64,000 nt of DNA from Chimonanthus salicifolius (taxonomy: Eukaryota; Streptophyta; Magnoliopsida; Laurales; Calycanthaceae), in contig CM023535.1 of the NCBI GenBank assembly GCA_013350335.1, positions 33,264,991-33,328,990 on the forward strand, given 5' to 3'. Within the stretch, counting starts at the first letter, position 1. Every line of letters begins with the position of its first letter. Under the pieces are notes generated by a model. It was not told the DNA's origin. It worked only from the letters and a program-made list of their open reading frames with translations, and ran no database searches. This document shows, piece by piece, positions 11,657-21,867 of this stretch. The position numbers and the translations under genes are program-made.

Positions 11657-13976
11657 GTAAGTATCTCTAGACAAGAGGTTAATCTTTCATGGTTTAAAAA
11701 AAAAATGATGATCCATTTCTTAAACTAAATATGGCCAAAAATGTTGTGGGCCATGGATCTAAGATCCATTCAACGGTAGGATTAAGAAATGGATAAATTT
11801 GGAGAGAGATAGATTAAAGAAAATGAATGGATTAAGGATGGTGTGGATTTAAATTTTTAAAGCATGGAGAAATGTAAATGGGAGTGAATGGATGACCATA
11901 GGGTTCGGCCATGTAGCATGGCCGAACCCATGGTGAATGATGGGTAATTTATTTGAGATTATATGGTTTAAAATTATGGAGAAGGGTTAATGATATTGTG
12001 GTTTTAAATGATTAAAAAGTTGGTAATTTTAAGGAGTGTTAAATAAAGAAAAATCATGAGGTATGTAAATGAATTCAAGTAGCCTCAAAATGATGGAGGT
12101 ATGATATTTTAAAGAAATCATGGACTATAGGGTTCGGCCATACAAGGTGGCCGAAGCCCATGGTCAGTGATCTATGAGGGTTAGGACTCTTAAATGCTCA
12201 ATGATTAATGGTTTCTAAGGTTTGAAAATTATGAGTATGGTATGTGATTTTGAATGAGTATTAAAGGATGGAAATGGTGGGTTAAATATTTTTGAATTAT
12301 GGAGATAGTGAGGAAATGTTGGTGGTGTAAATGGACTTTAAATGTGATTAAAGATCCAAGGTAAAAATGAGGGAAAGACATCATGGGTTCGGCCATGGTG
12401 TATGGCCGAACCCATGACCCATATTTTTAGGTCATTTGTGGGCTAAGTTATGGTTTATATATGTATTTAAACGAATGGAAATTAGGTTAAGTTAATGGTA
12501 AAATTTAAATGGATTTACAAGTGTATGATATGGATTTTAAAGGGCCAAAATGAATGAAGGTTACGGATTTTAGAACGGATTATTTTTGGGACAAAACATT
12601 GGTCTTAAAATAGTACCCTGTGGTGGTGATTTTAAAATGATGGAGAAGAATAATAGATGTTAATGGATTCTTATATGATATGTGATGTTTTAAAGGATGA
12701 AAAATGGGGACTAAAATGGATAAGTTAAATTCATTAGAGATAGGAATTAAAGGGGGGAAAATGAACCCAAGGAAATGAAATTTAAGTATCATGGGTTCGG
12801 CCATGGTGTATGGCCGAACCCATGACCCATTATGTAGGCCACATCTTAGGCAAAATGTGGAATTATGTAAGGGATTTAATGTTTACAAAATTAATTAAAA
12901 TAGGTGATTGATGTTATGATGCTAGGTTATGATTAATGAATCACTAATGGATCTAAGTTAGGGATGAAGTTTGGACTTAGGATGTACATAAACGAATGGA
13001 TGATTGAACCATGGGAGAGGAGTGGCAAAACGGTAAATAAGTGCCACATTGAAGAACCATGGGTTCGGCCATTGTACATGGCCGAACCCTATGGGGATTA
13101 GACATGGAATCGGATATTACGAATGATTAAATGAAACGGGATAGATGCTTTGTTTTAGACTCGCAAATCGGAATTTTTAAAATTGGCCAAAATCGGATTT
13201 ATGTATGTGTTTTAAACCATGGAAAATGAGGCTAAGTTAAGGGCTTATTTTCGATAAAATTATAATAATTAATGGCCATTAATGGGTCTAAGTAGATGGA
13301 TCAATTATGGACTTAATCATGGATAACGTATGGACTAATTCGGTAAATGTAATAAGGTATCGGGACGTCGCAAACGGTACGCGATCGGTGACCGGATTAT
13401 CGAACGGAAACGTGACGGAACGCTACGCGGTATTCGGTAGGATTCCTACCTCTTTGTAAGCCGTGGATATGTGATGTTTATTTTAATCTATTTTGATGAT
13501 TATGGGACTTGTATTATGATGAGTTTTAATTTATGAGTTATATGATGGTGTTATGGATTATATTTTAACATTATGCATTATATGGCTATGTATGGTATAT
13601 TAAATTTATGGTTTATCTATATACTACATAGCATAATGCACGTACATCTCATGCATGGCATGGGCGGGAAAATAATGAAACCGGAGTCCATGCTCCGTCG
13701 GGGCGACCGAGAATCAGACATGGGGATAGCCTGAGGGCTATAACCGGAGTCCATGCTCCGTCGGAGCGACCGAGAAGCAAACATGGGGACAATACATAGT
13801 ATGATCATACGGATGATGGGTGGGACACATGACATAGGCACCCATAGCATAGCATTCATTACATGCTTATTTTGTTATATGTTATTGTATCGGTATGCGT
13901 GTTAGCACTAATCCATGTGCTAACCCTACTCGGAGTCCTACTGGGCACGTTGACTAACGCCCTACTTCTACCCTAG
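11657..13976 (+). other. Candidate LTR intron in L5
   Basis: Donor CGGATT|GTAAGTATC at 11657 follows a purine-rich stretch (11575-11656). TGACTAAC at 13951-13958 could be the branch site, then a pyrimidine tract and AG at 13975-13976 (a second CAG at 13986-13988). Size 2.3 kb. Confidence 0.42.
11901..13090 (+). repeat. TTCGGCCA/TGGCCGAA dyads in L5 (5 copies)
   Basis: Copies at 11901-11930, 12130-12158, 12385-12413, 12793-12820 and 13061-13089. The arms are kept and the 3-6 nt loops differ. They lie inside the candidate intron. Confidence 0.9.
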
Positions 13977-14892
13977 CTGATGATGCAGGGGATGGCGGAA
14001 ACAGTGGACATGACAGGAGCCAAGCTTAGGAGCTTGGGAGGCACATTCTTAGTTTATTTAAGTTTATATTTTGGAAATGTAATTTTGAGTAACTTAGCTC
14101 GTCGGACTGTATAATTTGCATTTCTTGCGATGGTTTGGACTTTACTTATGCACGATTATATTTTATGATATAAATACGAACATAGGGGCATTTTGGTAAT
14201 TCAATGTTGTATCTTCCCTTCTATTTAAAAACCGGTAGGATAAACTCTATTATCATGTTCCACAATAATTATAATCTACGAGCTTACTTCCTACGCGTGA
14301 ACCGTTCTCGTGGACTTAGTTCCGCGCACGCGTGGAGTTGGCCAGTTAAGGGCCGGGCTTTAGAAGCTCAGACTTAACTCGCGTCGTGACGTCCGCGCCC
14401 TCTCTCACTCTCCATTTCAAAAAAAAAAAAAAATAGACTCTGATTTTTCGAAAAACGAGTGAAAAAGGGGCGGGCGTTATAGGATCTTTGGCAGATTATG
14501 TTTACTTTACTTAATTGAATTTTGGAACAATGTATTTGAGATAATTAGCATTTTAGGATTGTGATATCTTAGATTATTTTGTTATGGCTGGATGATGTTT
14601 TGGATATTTAAGTTTTAGTTAATTCAATAGTGATTGGCTTCTTTGCTTATTAATATCATAGATATGGATAGTATTCTATTCATATAATAATCCCGTAGTT
14701 AAATTATTAAGCGTGTGAACTGTTTTAGTGGACTTGGTCCACGCACACGTATCGTTGGCTAGTTAAGGGTCGGGTTTGGAAACCCAGACTTAGCTCGCGT
14801 TGTGACGTTACCCACTCTCTTTCACTATTTATATAAAAAAATATATATATACTCTGATTTTAGGCAAGTGAAAAAGGACGGGGCGTTACAGT

Positions 14893-14904
14893 TGGTATCA
14901 GAGC
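14893..14904 (+). other. Primer-binding site (initiator tRNA-Met)
   Basis: TGGTATCAGAGC, two bases after the end of L4. It is complementary to the 3' end of plant initiator tRNA-Met, the usual primer of Tekay elements. It marks the start of minus-strand DNA synthesis and the beginning of an internal region. Confidence 0.92.
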
Positions 14905-15321
14905 GAAACCGGAAGTGTGAATATTTCAAAGTAAGATTAATTCGGTATCATGTCTCACTGACAAGATAAGAATTCCAACTGACCGACTCTTCGAAGTCTG
15001 CTGAACGGGGGCCGAATTAATTTACTTTGTTGAGAATCAGACTGTAAGCGTTCAATCTGAGAACAACACTTGATGAGAAGAATAACAGCAAGGGAAGGAC
15101 AATCACTACCAGTATGAATTTATTAAACCTAACAAAGTAGGATATATTTCCCCAAAACAAGAAACATCTCGATTTCCCCAAAATAAGAAACAATATGTGA
15201 TACATAGGAAAATTCGCCCAACAAGAAATACAATATGTTGATTTGGCCAATTTCCCAAAATATGTAAACACCGAACTTTATAAGAAAACTAAGTCAAGCA
15301 ATGTTTCACTGACGTAGGAAA
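14905..15321 (+). other. Untranslated leader of the L4 element
   Basis: About 417 bp between PBS and the gag ATG. It contains several copies of TTCCCCAAA(T)TGAGAAAC-like repeats separated by ACATA-rich sequence. The same leader occurs at 17778-18179 and inverted at 53360-53752 and 60240-60853. Confidence 0.8.
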
Positions 15322-15537
15322 ATGCCTATAAGAAGAAGAAGAACCCGACAAAACCTGCATCAGGAGGAAGAGGTACAACACCCACACCATGAAGAGGGGC
15401 AAAACAGTGTTAATATTCCTGAAGTACCTCCTGAGTTGCAGAGCCTAGTACAGGCAGTGGTCACTTCCGTTCTACAGCAACATCAGAACGGCAATGGAGG
15501 CCCAACCTCCAACGAATCACAGTGTTGGAAACAAGGT
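15322..15537 (+). pseudogene. gag: gag N-terminal fragment
   Basis: The ATG follows the leader. The first 66 residues or so match the gag starts at 18180 and 60234: a basic start (MPIRRRRTR), a glutamate/histidine-rich stretch and the conserved VPPELQSLVQAVVTSVLQQ. After ...TSNESQ (about 15521) the sequence jumps into the middle of an LTR (L6), and the frame ends after five unrelated residues. The capsid core and zinc knuckle are absent. It is a duplication remnant, not a working gene. Confidence 0.85.
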
Positions 15538-17763
15538 TGAAGTCCGGATTCCAGTTGTAAACCAAGGATTGAAAGAATAATGAAATGGACTCTAGCTTCG
15601 GCTAGAGGGTAGAATAAACTCACCAAGAGTTACATGTTTGATATTATTTATGTTTTAAATTAATAAGGAATAGATTCCATGAGGAAAGGTCTAGCCAAAG
15701 AATCAAACAAAAGAGACTGACAAACAGTCGGTCGACTGAATCTGGGATTCAGTCGACTGAACTGATGTTGGCCGAAACAGAAACCAGTTTTTAGGAGTTT
15801 CATCCGACTGAATCTTGTGATTCAATAGACTGAACCATGTCTGGAATAAAATATATGGGATTTAATGGTGTTTCAGCTGACTAAATGTAGGATTCGGTGG
15901 ACTGAACATAGACATAAAAAATAAAAAAGGGATCTGGCATGTTTCAGCCGACCGAATCTAGGATTCAGTCGACTGAAAGATTACTTATCAAACACAAAAA
16001 CTGTTGGTTGAGGATTCAGTCGACTGAATCATGGATTCAGTAGACTGAATCTATACTGGCCGAACACACAAATAGTCTGATCCAAAATCAGCCGACTGAA
16101 TCTGTGATTCAGTCGACTGAAAGAGGATTGACCGAGAATACAAAGGGTTTGACTCAGAGTCAGCCGACTAAATCTATGATTCAGCCGACTGAAAGGTTAG
16201 CGAGTCAAGGAATAACAGTACTGAGTTGGGTTTCAGCCGACAGAATATGTATTTTAGTCGACTGAAAGTCTGCGGGTAAGGCAGAGGATTGTATCCGGGT
16301 ATGATTCAGTCAACTGAATTCCTGATTCAATCGACTGAATTGAAAAGTTGATTTTTTGTATGATGTTTCCAGAAACTTTAGTTATCTGGAAGGATATAAG
16401 GGATGATTTAAATTAAATGGATAATTAAATAGATTATTGTATGCGATTGAATTCATTAAGGTAAAGAGATTTCACAAACGGTTGTACGATTGGTTTTGAC
16501 ATAATCATTGCACGTCACGTCACAAAACAGCAAGGATATTATACGGGACCTTGGCAGGATTCCTACCTTATTGAGACACTATGATTTTATATAGTACTGA
16601 TTTTATTCCAACTATGAGGTTTATTTTGTGTATAACAAATGATATATGTTTATGAACTTGTTTTCAATGATATTATGTAAATTGATATGAACTAGCATTC
16701 TTACACTCATGTTCTCATGCATGGCATGGGAGGGAATACATGGGACAGCAAGCCAAGTCATGAGCTGTCCGGACATGACTTTGGGCTTGAGACTAGCTTG
16801 TATGAAGTTATGTGAACTATTGATATGTTGGCCTTGTTCGGGATTGCTAGAAATGGGTACGGTGTAAATTGGGCCAAAGAGCTCCGGGGTAAACAGTCCA
16901 ACAACCCTGCGCAGAGGGAGGAGTCCACACTTCATCGGTAATTTCGATTAACATATGTGGGGAGGTATAACAGTGACCTGGTGGTGCCGTCACAAAACAC
17001 TGCGGACGTAAATGGCCAAGGGAACACCTTGAAATGGTTTTATTTATCAAGGAAACTATTGATATGATTTGTGTTGTGATTGGATATGGAAATTGGGTGA
17101 GAGATCATTGGCATATGACACCCATGACATGACACATACATTAGCATGATTTTGAAATGAGTATCATGCGCTGTTTTTAGTACTATGAGATGTTTTACAA
17201 TTTTGATATGATGTACTTATCTTGATTTTTATACTATTCCTGTGTACCATAACCCTACTTGGAATACCTACTGGGCATGTTGACTAATGCCCTACTTCTA
17301 CCCTTTAGCTGATGGAACATGAAACGACAAGGACATGGGACATGATGGGAGCCAAGCATAGGAGCTTGGGCAGTTTATGCTTATTTTATTTAATGGATTT
17401 GAGTTGATGTGTTGGGAGAACTGTTAATTTTGGGATTGTAATAACTTAGATTATTTTGCTATGGTTTGATGATAGTTTGAATATTTAAACTTCAGTTAAT
17501 TTTTTGTGATTGATTTCCTTTCTTAATATTGATGTCATGTATATGGGTGAAATCTTATCCATATGTTTATTCCACAAGTATTCTTTAGCGTGTGAAATGT
17601 TTTGGTGGCTTTGGTCCACGCACATGTAAAGGTGGCTAGTTAAGGGTCGGGTTTTGGAAACTCGGACTTAGCTCGCGTCGTGACGTCTCCCCGCTCTCTC
17701 TCACACATTATGAAAAAAAATATACTCTGATTTTCGACGAGTGAAAAAGGGCGGGGCGTTACA
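15522..17763 (+). mobile_element. LTR L6, 5'-truncated (2,242 bp)
   Basis: Starts abruptly at TGTTGGAAAC, matching L4 from 8764 onward, and ends GGGGCGTTACA at 17763, followed by a PBS. Together with 17764-18377 it is a second copy of 8764-15521 without L5. Its acceptor-like block is TGACTAAT...CCCTTTAG (to 17308). Confidence 0.88.
15722..16345 (+). repeat. CAGTCGACTG hairpin array in L6
   Basis: About eight units, in the same place and order as the array in L4. It includes two perfect TTCAGTCGACTGAA palindromes. Confidence 0.88.
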
Positions 17764-17765
17764 GT

Positions 17766-17777
17766 TGGTATCAAAGC
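17766..17777 (+). other. Primer-binding site, one mismatch
   Basis: TGGTATCAAAGC, one G-to-A change from the initiator tRNA-Met complement, two bases after L6. The leader (17778-18179) follows and is highly similar to 14905-15321. Confidence 0.88.
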
Positions 17778-18179
17778 GAAACCGGAAGTGTGAATATTTC
17801 AAAGTAAGATTAATACGGTATCATGTCTCACTGACAAGATGAGAATCCCAACTAACCGACTCTTCGGAGTCTGCTGCACGGGGGCCGGATTAATTTACTT
17901 TGTTGAGAATCAGACCGTAAGCATTCAATTTGAGAACAATGCTTGATGAAACTGATAACAACAAGGGAAGTACACTCACTATGAATTGTGGATTTATCAA
18001 ACATAACAAATAGGGCATATCTCCCCCAAACAATAAACATTAGGATTTCCCCAAATTGAGAAACAACTGTGATACTAACATAAGAAATACAAGATGAAGA
18101 TTAGGCAATTTCCCCAATTATGTAAACATGAAATCTTATGAGAAAACTAAGTCAAGCAATGTTTCAATGACTTAGAAAA

Positions 18180-19244
18180 ATGCCTCTGAGAAGAAGAAAT
18201 ACCCGACAAAACCCACATCAGGAGGAAGAGGTACAACACCCACACCAGGAAGAGGGACAAAACAGTGTAAACATTCCAGAAGTACCTCCTGAGTTGCAGA
18301 CCCTGGTACAGGCAGTAGTCACTTCCGTTCTACAGCAACATCAGAACGGCAATGGAGGTGCAACCTCCAATGAATCACAGGACCTAAATATGGTCAGGGA
18401 CTTTCAACAACAACGTCCCCCTTATTTCAAAGGGAAAGAGAGACCCGCAGGAGCGAAAAACTGGATCGAGAATATTACAAAGATCTTGAAGCTGCTCAAG
18501 ATCACCAGTGATGAGGACACGATACTGCTGGCTACTTCACAATTGGTGGATGATGCCGGCAAATGGTGGAGAGTTGTAGAACGTCAGCAAGCACATATCC
18601 CAGTGGGGGAAAGGACTGAGATGACATGGGACCAGTTAACTGGAATGTTTCTGGATCACTATTTTCCAGAGGAGGAGATGGAGCACCAGATGCAAGCATT
18701 CATATCTCTGGTCCAAGGCACCATGACAGTTGCGGACTAGTATCAGGAGTTTCTCCGTCTATCATGTAATGCTTTGTACTTGGTAGACACGGAATACAAG
18801 AAGGCTTGGAAGTTTGAACGAGGCCTACGACCTCACTTAAGAGCCAAAGTCACAATATTCAAATCAACTACTTTGGCGGAAGTGGTTAGTTGAGCTAGTA
18901 TAGCTGAGCAAGAACTGATGGAAACAGTCAAGTTTGTGGATCATCGCCGAGGTCAAAGCGGGGGAAATCATTTCCTCCCGAACAAGAGATTCAGACCCAA
19001 CTTTGGGAAACCCTCACCTTCTACTGGGTCCACTTGAGGTTTTCGTCCCAATCAGCCCTCGAGGTGTTAGCACCTGTTTCTAGTGTGGCCAGCATGGCCA
19101 TTTCAAGATGGAGTGTCCACAGATCAATAGACCTTCTCACTCCAGGGGTTCCTTCTGTCCTCCAGCTCGACCAACTCAGTCTCAAGCATCCAAAGCAATA
19201 ACCAGACAGGACGAGCACCAATTCCTGCAAGATCTGGATCTGGA
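18180..19244 (+). pseudogene. gag: gag pseudogene (Tekay type)
   Basis: Gag is the nucleocapsid precursor that packages element RNA. The first 186 residues are open: basic start, VPPELQTLVQAVVTSVLQQ, then the capsid-like region (PPYFKGKE, WIENITKILKLL, DDAGKWW, FLDHYFPEEE). A stop breaks the frame at 18738-18740, where related copies read on through AEYHRQFL. More stops follow. Near 19075-19130 a CCHC zinc knuckle remains, but its second residue after C is a stop (TAG for CAG). At about 19245 the coding sequence ends at an inverted junction with a minus-strand leader. No pol follows. Confidence 0.9.
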
Positions 19245-19336
19245 CTCCGAAGAGTCGGTCAGTTGGGATTCTTATCTTGTCGGTGAGACATGATACCGAC
19301 TGAATCTTACTTCAAAAGATTCATCCTTCCAGTTTT
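19245..19336 (-). other. Leader fragment, minus strand, at an inverted junction
   Basis: Starts GACTCCGAAGAGTCGGTCAG, the complement of the leader sequence just after the PBS, as at 60750-60853. Only about 90 bp of leader remain before it meets plus-strand gag. Confidence 0.85.
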
Positions 19337-19348
19337 GCTCTGATACCA
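19337..19348 (-). other. Primer-binding site, minus strand
   Basis: The complement reads TGGTATCAGAGC, two bases from the 3' end of LTR L7 at 19351. Confidence 0.92.
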
Positions 19349-20027
19349 GCTGTAACGCCCCTCCCTTTTTCACTCTCCGAAAATCATAGTATATATTTTT
19401 TTTTTTTTGAAATAAAGGAATGAAAGAGAGTGCGACATCACGACGCGAGCTAAGTCCGAGCTTCCAAAGCCCGGCCCTTAACCGGCCAACCATATGTGTG
19501 CATGGACTAAGTCCACTAAAACGGCTCACACATAATAAGTTTAAACTTGTGGAATTAAAATAATGCGGAATTATAATAGAGTTCTATCCTATCCAATTTT
19601 TAAATAACAAGGAAGTTCATCACTTAATAATAATTACCTTAAGTAAAAATGTCCAAAATTAAAATCCAAACCATAGCAAATAGTCTAAGTTACTACAGTC
19701 CCTAACACTAGCTACTCAAATTAAATTATCCATGAAATAAACTTAAATAAAATGGAACTAGATTATCCAAGCTCCTAAGCTTGGCTCCGATCGCGTCATC
19801 TAAGGAAGAAGTAGGGCGTTAGACAACGCGCCCAGTAGATACTCCGAGTAGGGTCAAACACATAGGTTAGTATAAAAATCACATAGATACATATAATATC
19901 AAAACCATGCAAGTCAATGCCATGGGTGTCATATGCCATGAATCCCACCCATCATCCATATCACAATCACATAGTAAATCTTCTCGATGGATAATCCACA
20001 TCAAGGTATTGTCATGACTCCCCACGA

Positions 20028-20230
20028 ATGCCTTATCGGTCCCACCGAATGGAGCGTGAACTCCGGTTACATTTCAAACACAGTATATCTCTCCCCACGA
20101 ATGCCTTATCGGTCGCCCTGAATGGAGCATGGACCCCAGTTACAATTCAATCATACATCCATTGGAATCAGTGTGGATTCCTCCCCACGATTGTTTATCG
20201 GAAATCCCAATGGAGCGTGGACTCCCCTCA
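20028..20230 (-). repeat. Minisatellite with ATGGAGCGTGG units in L7
   Basis: Roughly 73-bp units (ctccccacgaatgccttatcggt...) repeated two to three times. The same slot in the D 5' LTR has three to four copies (61558-61830). Units can fold on CGGT/ACCG arms. Confidence 0.75.
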
Positions 20231-20627
20231 TTTGATCCCTCCCATGCCATGTATGAGATGCAAGTGCCAACATGCTACGTAATAATAAACATCATAGCAT
20301 TAAAATCCCATAGTTGAAACATATCATTTGATACCAAAATAAATCATCAAAACATGAAGTAAAATCATCACATATACATATTTCATGGTTTTCAATAAGG
20401 TAAGAATCCTATCAGCGACCAAATATCGTGTCCTTGCATTTTCGGCCAAAAACCGCTCACCGATCACGCCCCCGGTTGTGGAATCTTTTTACCTTAAATA
20501 AATTCCATAAAATAATCAAAGTAATTATTCCAATTGATTTAAACCATTCCCTTCATCCTTCCAATTTAACTTAACCATTTGGAAAATCATATAAATATTT
20601 CACTTTTAAAATCTGTCGGTTACCCGT

Positions 20628-20717
20628 TGTCCACTACCCACTGTCCACTGTCCACTGTCCATTGTCCACTACCCACTGTCCACTGTCCACTGCCCACTGT
20701 CCACTGTCCACTATCCA
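20628..20717 (+). repeat. 7-bp minisatellite (CCACTGT)n
   Basis: About twelve copies of CCACTGT and its variant CCACTACC, just left of the first TTCGGCCA dyad of L7. The matching place in other LTRs lacks it, so it is a local slippage product. Confidence 0.9.
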
Positions 20718-20732
20718 CCAAAACTCACTAGT

Positions 20733-21365
20733 GGGGTTCGGCCATACAACATGGCCGAACCTCACTCTGTGGTTTTAACCCCCCTTTTAACCCTCGTTTT
20801 ACATCATAGTTAAACATTTAATTTCTTAAACATGCATGGATCCACAAATGTCCATAAAATTGATTCATGGGGTTCTCGGCCATACAACATGGCCGTACCC
20901 ATGATGTCTCATTTTCATCCTTTCCTTTCTTAAATCATTTACAAACATTATATCCATAAACAAAGTCCCTCCATGGGGTTTAAATCATACGCTTAGGTCC
21001 ATCATTTTAAAACCAAAAATCCATCAACATTTCTTCCATGGGGTTCGGCCATACATCATGGCCGAACCCATGGTCCATTGTTCTTCATCATCTCCTCATT
21101 TTAAATCATCATCTACAACATTTAAAACCCATTTAAAATCACTAACATTCTTCCATCATTGTCATCCTTTAAAACCCATCAAAATCATTAACATACTTCC
21201 ATCATTTTCATCCTTTAAAACCCATTAAAATCACTAACAAACTTCCATGGGGTTCGGCCATACAACATGGCCGAACCCTATGGTTCATCATTTTCTCTTA
21301 AAAATCACATACCCATGATTAGATCATTTGATAGGGTTCGGCCATACATCATGGCCGAACCTCAT
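20733..21365 (-). repeat. TTCGGCCA/TGGCCGAA dyads in L7 (5 copies)
   Basis: Copies near 20736, 20873, 21044, 21249 and 21333, each with arms of 9-13 bp and a 5-nt loop. M is inserted 45 bp after the last one. Confidence 0.88.
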
Positions 21366-21867
21366 CCAATCCTTTTTGTCCTTAATGGTCCTAATAAATA
21401 AAAATCTAGGGTTTTGTAACACCTCGCCCTTTTTCACTTAGTTTCCGAAAATCCGAGTCTAATTTTTTTTTTAAAAGTGATAGAGAGCGGGACATGACGA
21501 CGCGAGTTAAGTCTGAGCTTCTAAAGTCCGACCCTTAACTGGCCAACCATACATGTGCGTGGACTAAGTCCACTGAGATGTATGAAGTTTTTAATTGCGA
21601 AATATAACATAAACTGATTGCGGATTATAATAGAACCTAAGTCTACTCCATTTTAGATAGCAAAGTACTTAGTCACTTAACCAAATTAACTGAAATTAGA
21701 TATCCATACCAAACCATTCACAAACCATAGCAAATATCTAATTATTACATGCCGAAGTCTAACTACTCAAATTACATGTCCTTGAGTAACTTAATAAAAT
21801 AGCAAATAATATTCCAAAGTCCTTATGCTTGACTCCGTTCACGATTCTTCATTTCTTGTTTCATTCA

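Larger units (their letters stand above)
10597..14481 (+). mobile_element. Solo LTR L5 (3,885 bp)
   Basis: Begins TGTAATAGCCC and ends GGGCGTTATA (one C-to-T change in the terminal TTACA). It is flanked by a perfect 5-bp TSD, GGATC at 10592-10596 and 14482-14486. It is inserted in L4 just after the gccaagcatagg block. It carries five TTCGGCCA dyads, the palindrome near 13437, two copies of the CCGGAGTCCATGCTCCGTCG minisatellite and both splice-like blocks. Confidence 0.95.
7797..14890 (+). mobile_element. LTR L4 (plus), 5' end truncated, interrupted by L5
   Basis: L4 is 7797-10596 plus 14482-14890, about 3.2 kb after removal of L5. It starts roughly 100 bp inside the LTR (recognised by the GGGACCCAATGGGTC block) and ends GGGCGTTACA, directly followed by a PBS, so it acts as the 5' LTR of the internal region at 14891. 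It belongs to the CAGTCGACTG subfamily, with the palindrome near 9774 and the CTAAC/AG block near 10515-10539. Confidence 0.82.
19351..21414 (-). mobile_element. LTR L7, part 1 (3' LTR of element D)
   Basis: Starts TGTAACGCCC (complement of the LTR 3' end) and continues to 21414, where M is inserted. The second part is 56704-58299; together they make 3.66 kb. It is the same subfamily as the D 5' LTR at 60867 (shared ATATAT/T-run and GAAATAAAGGAATGAAAGAGAG near the end). It is unusual in having PPT and internal DNA on its right side and a PBS and leader on its left. Confidence 0.88.
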
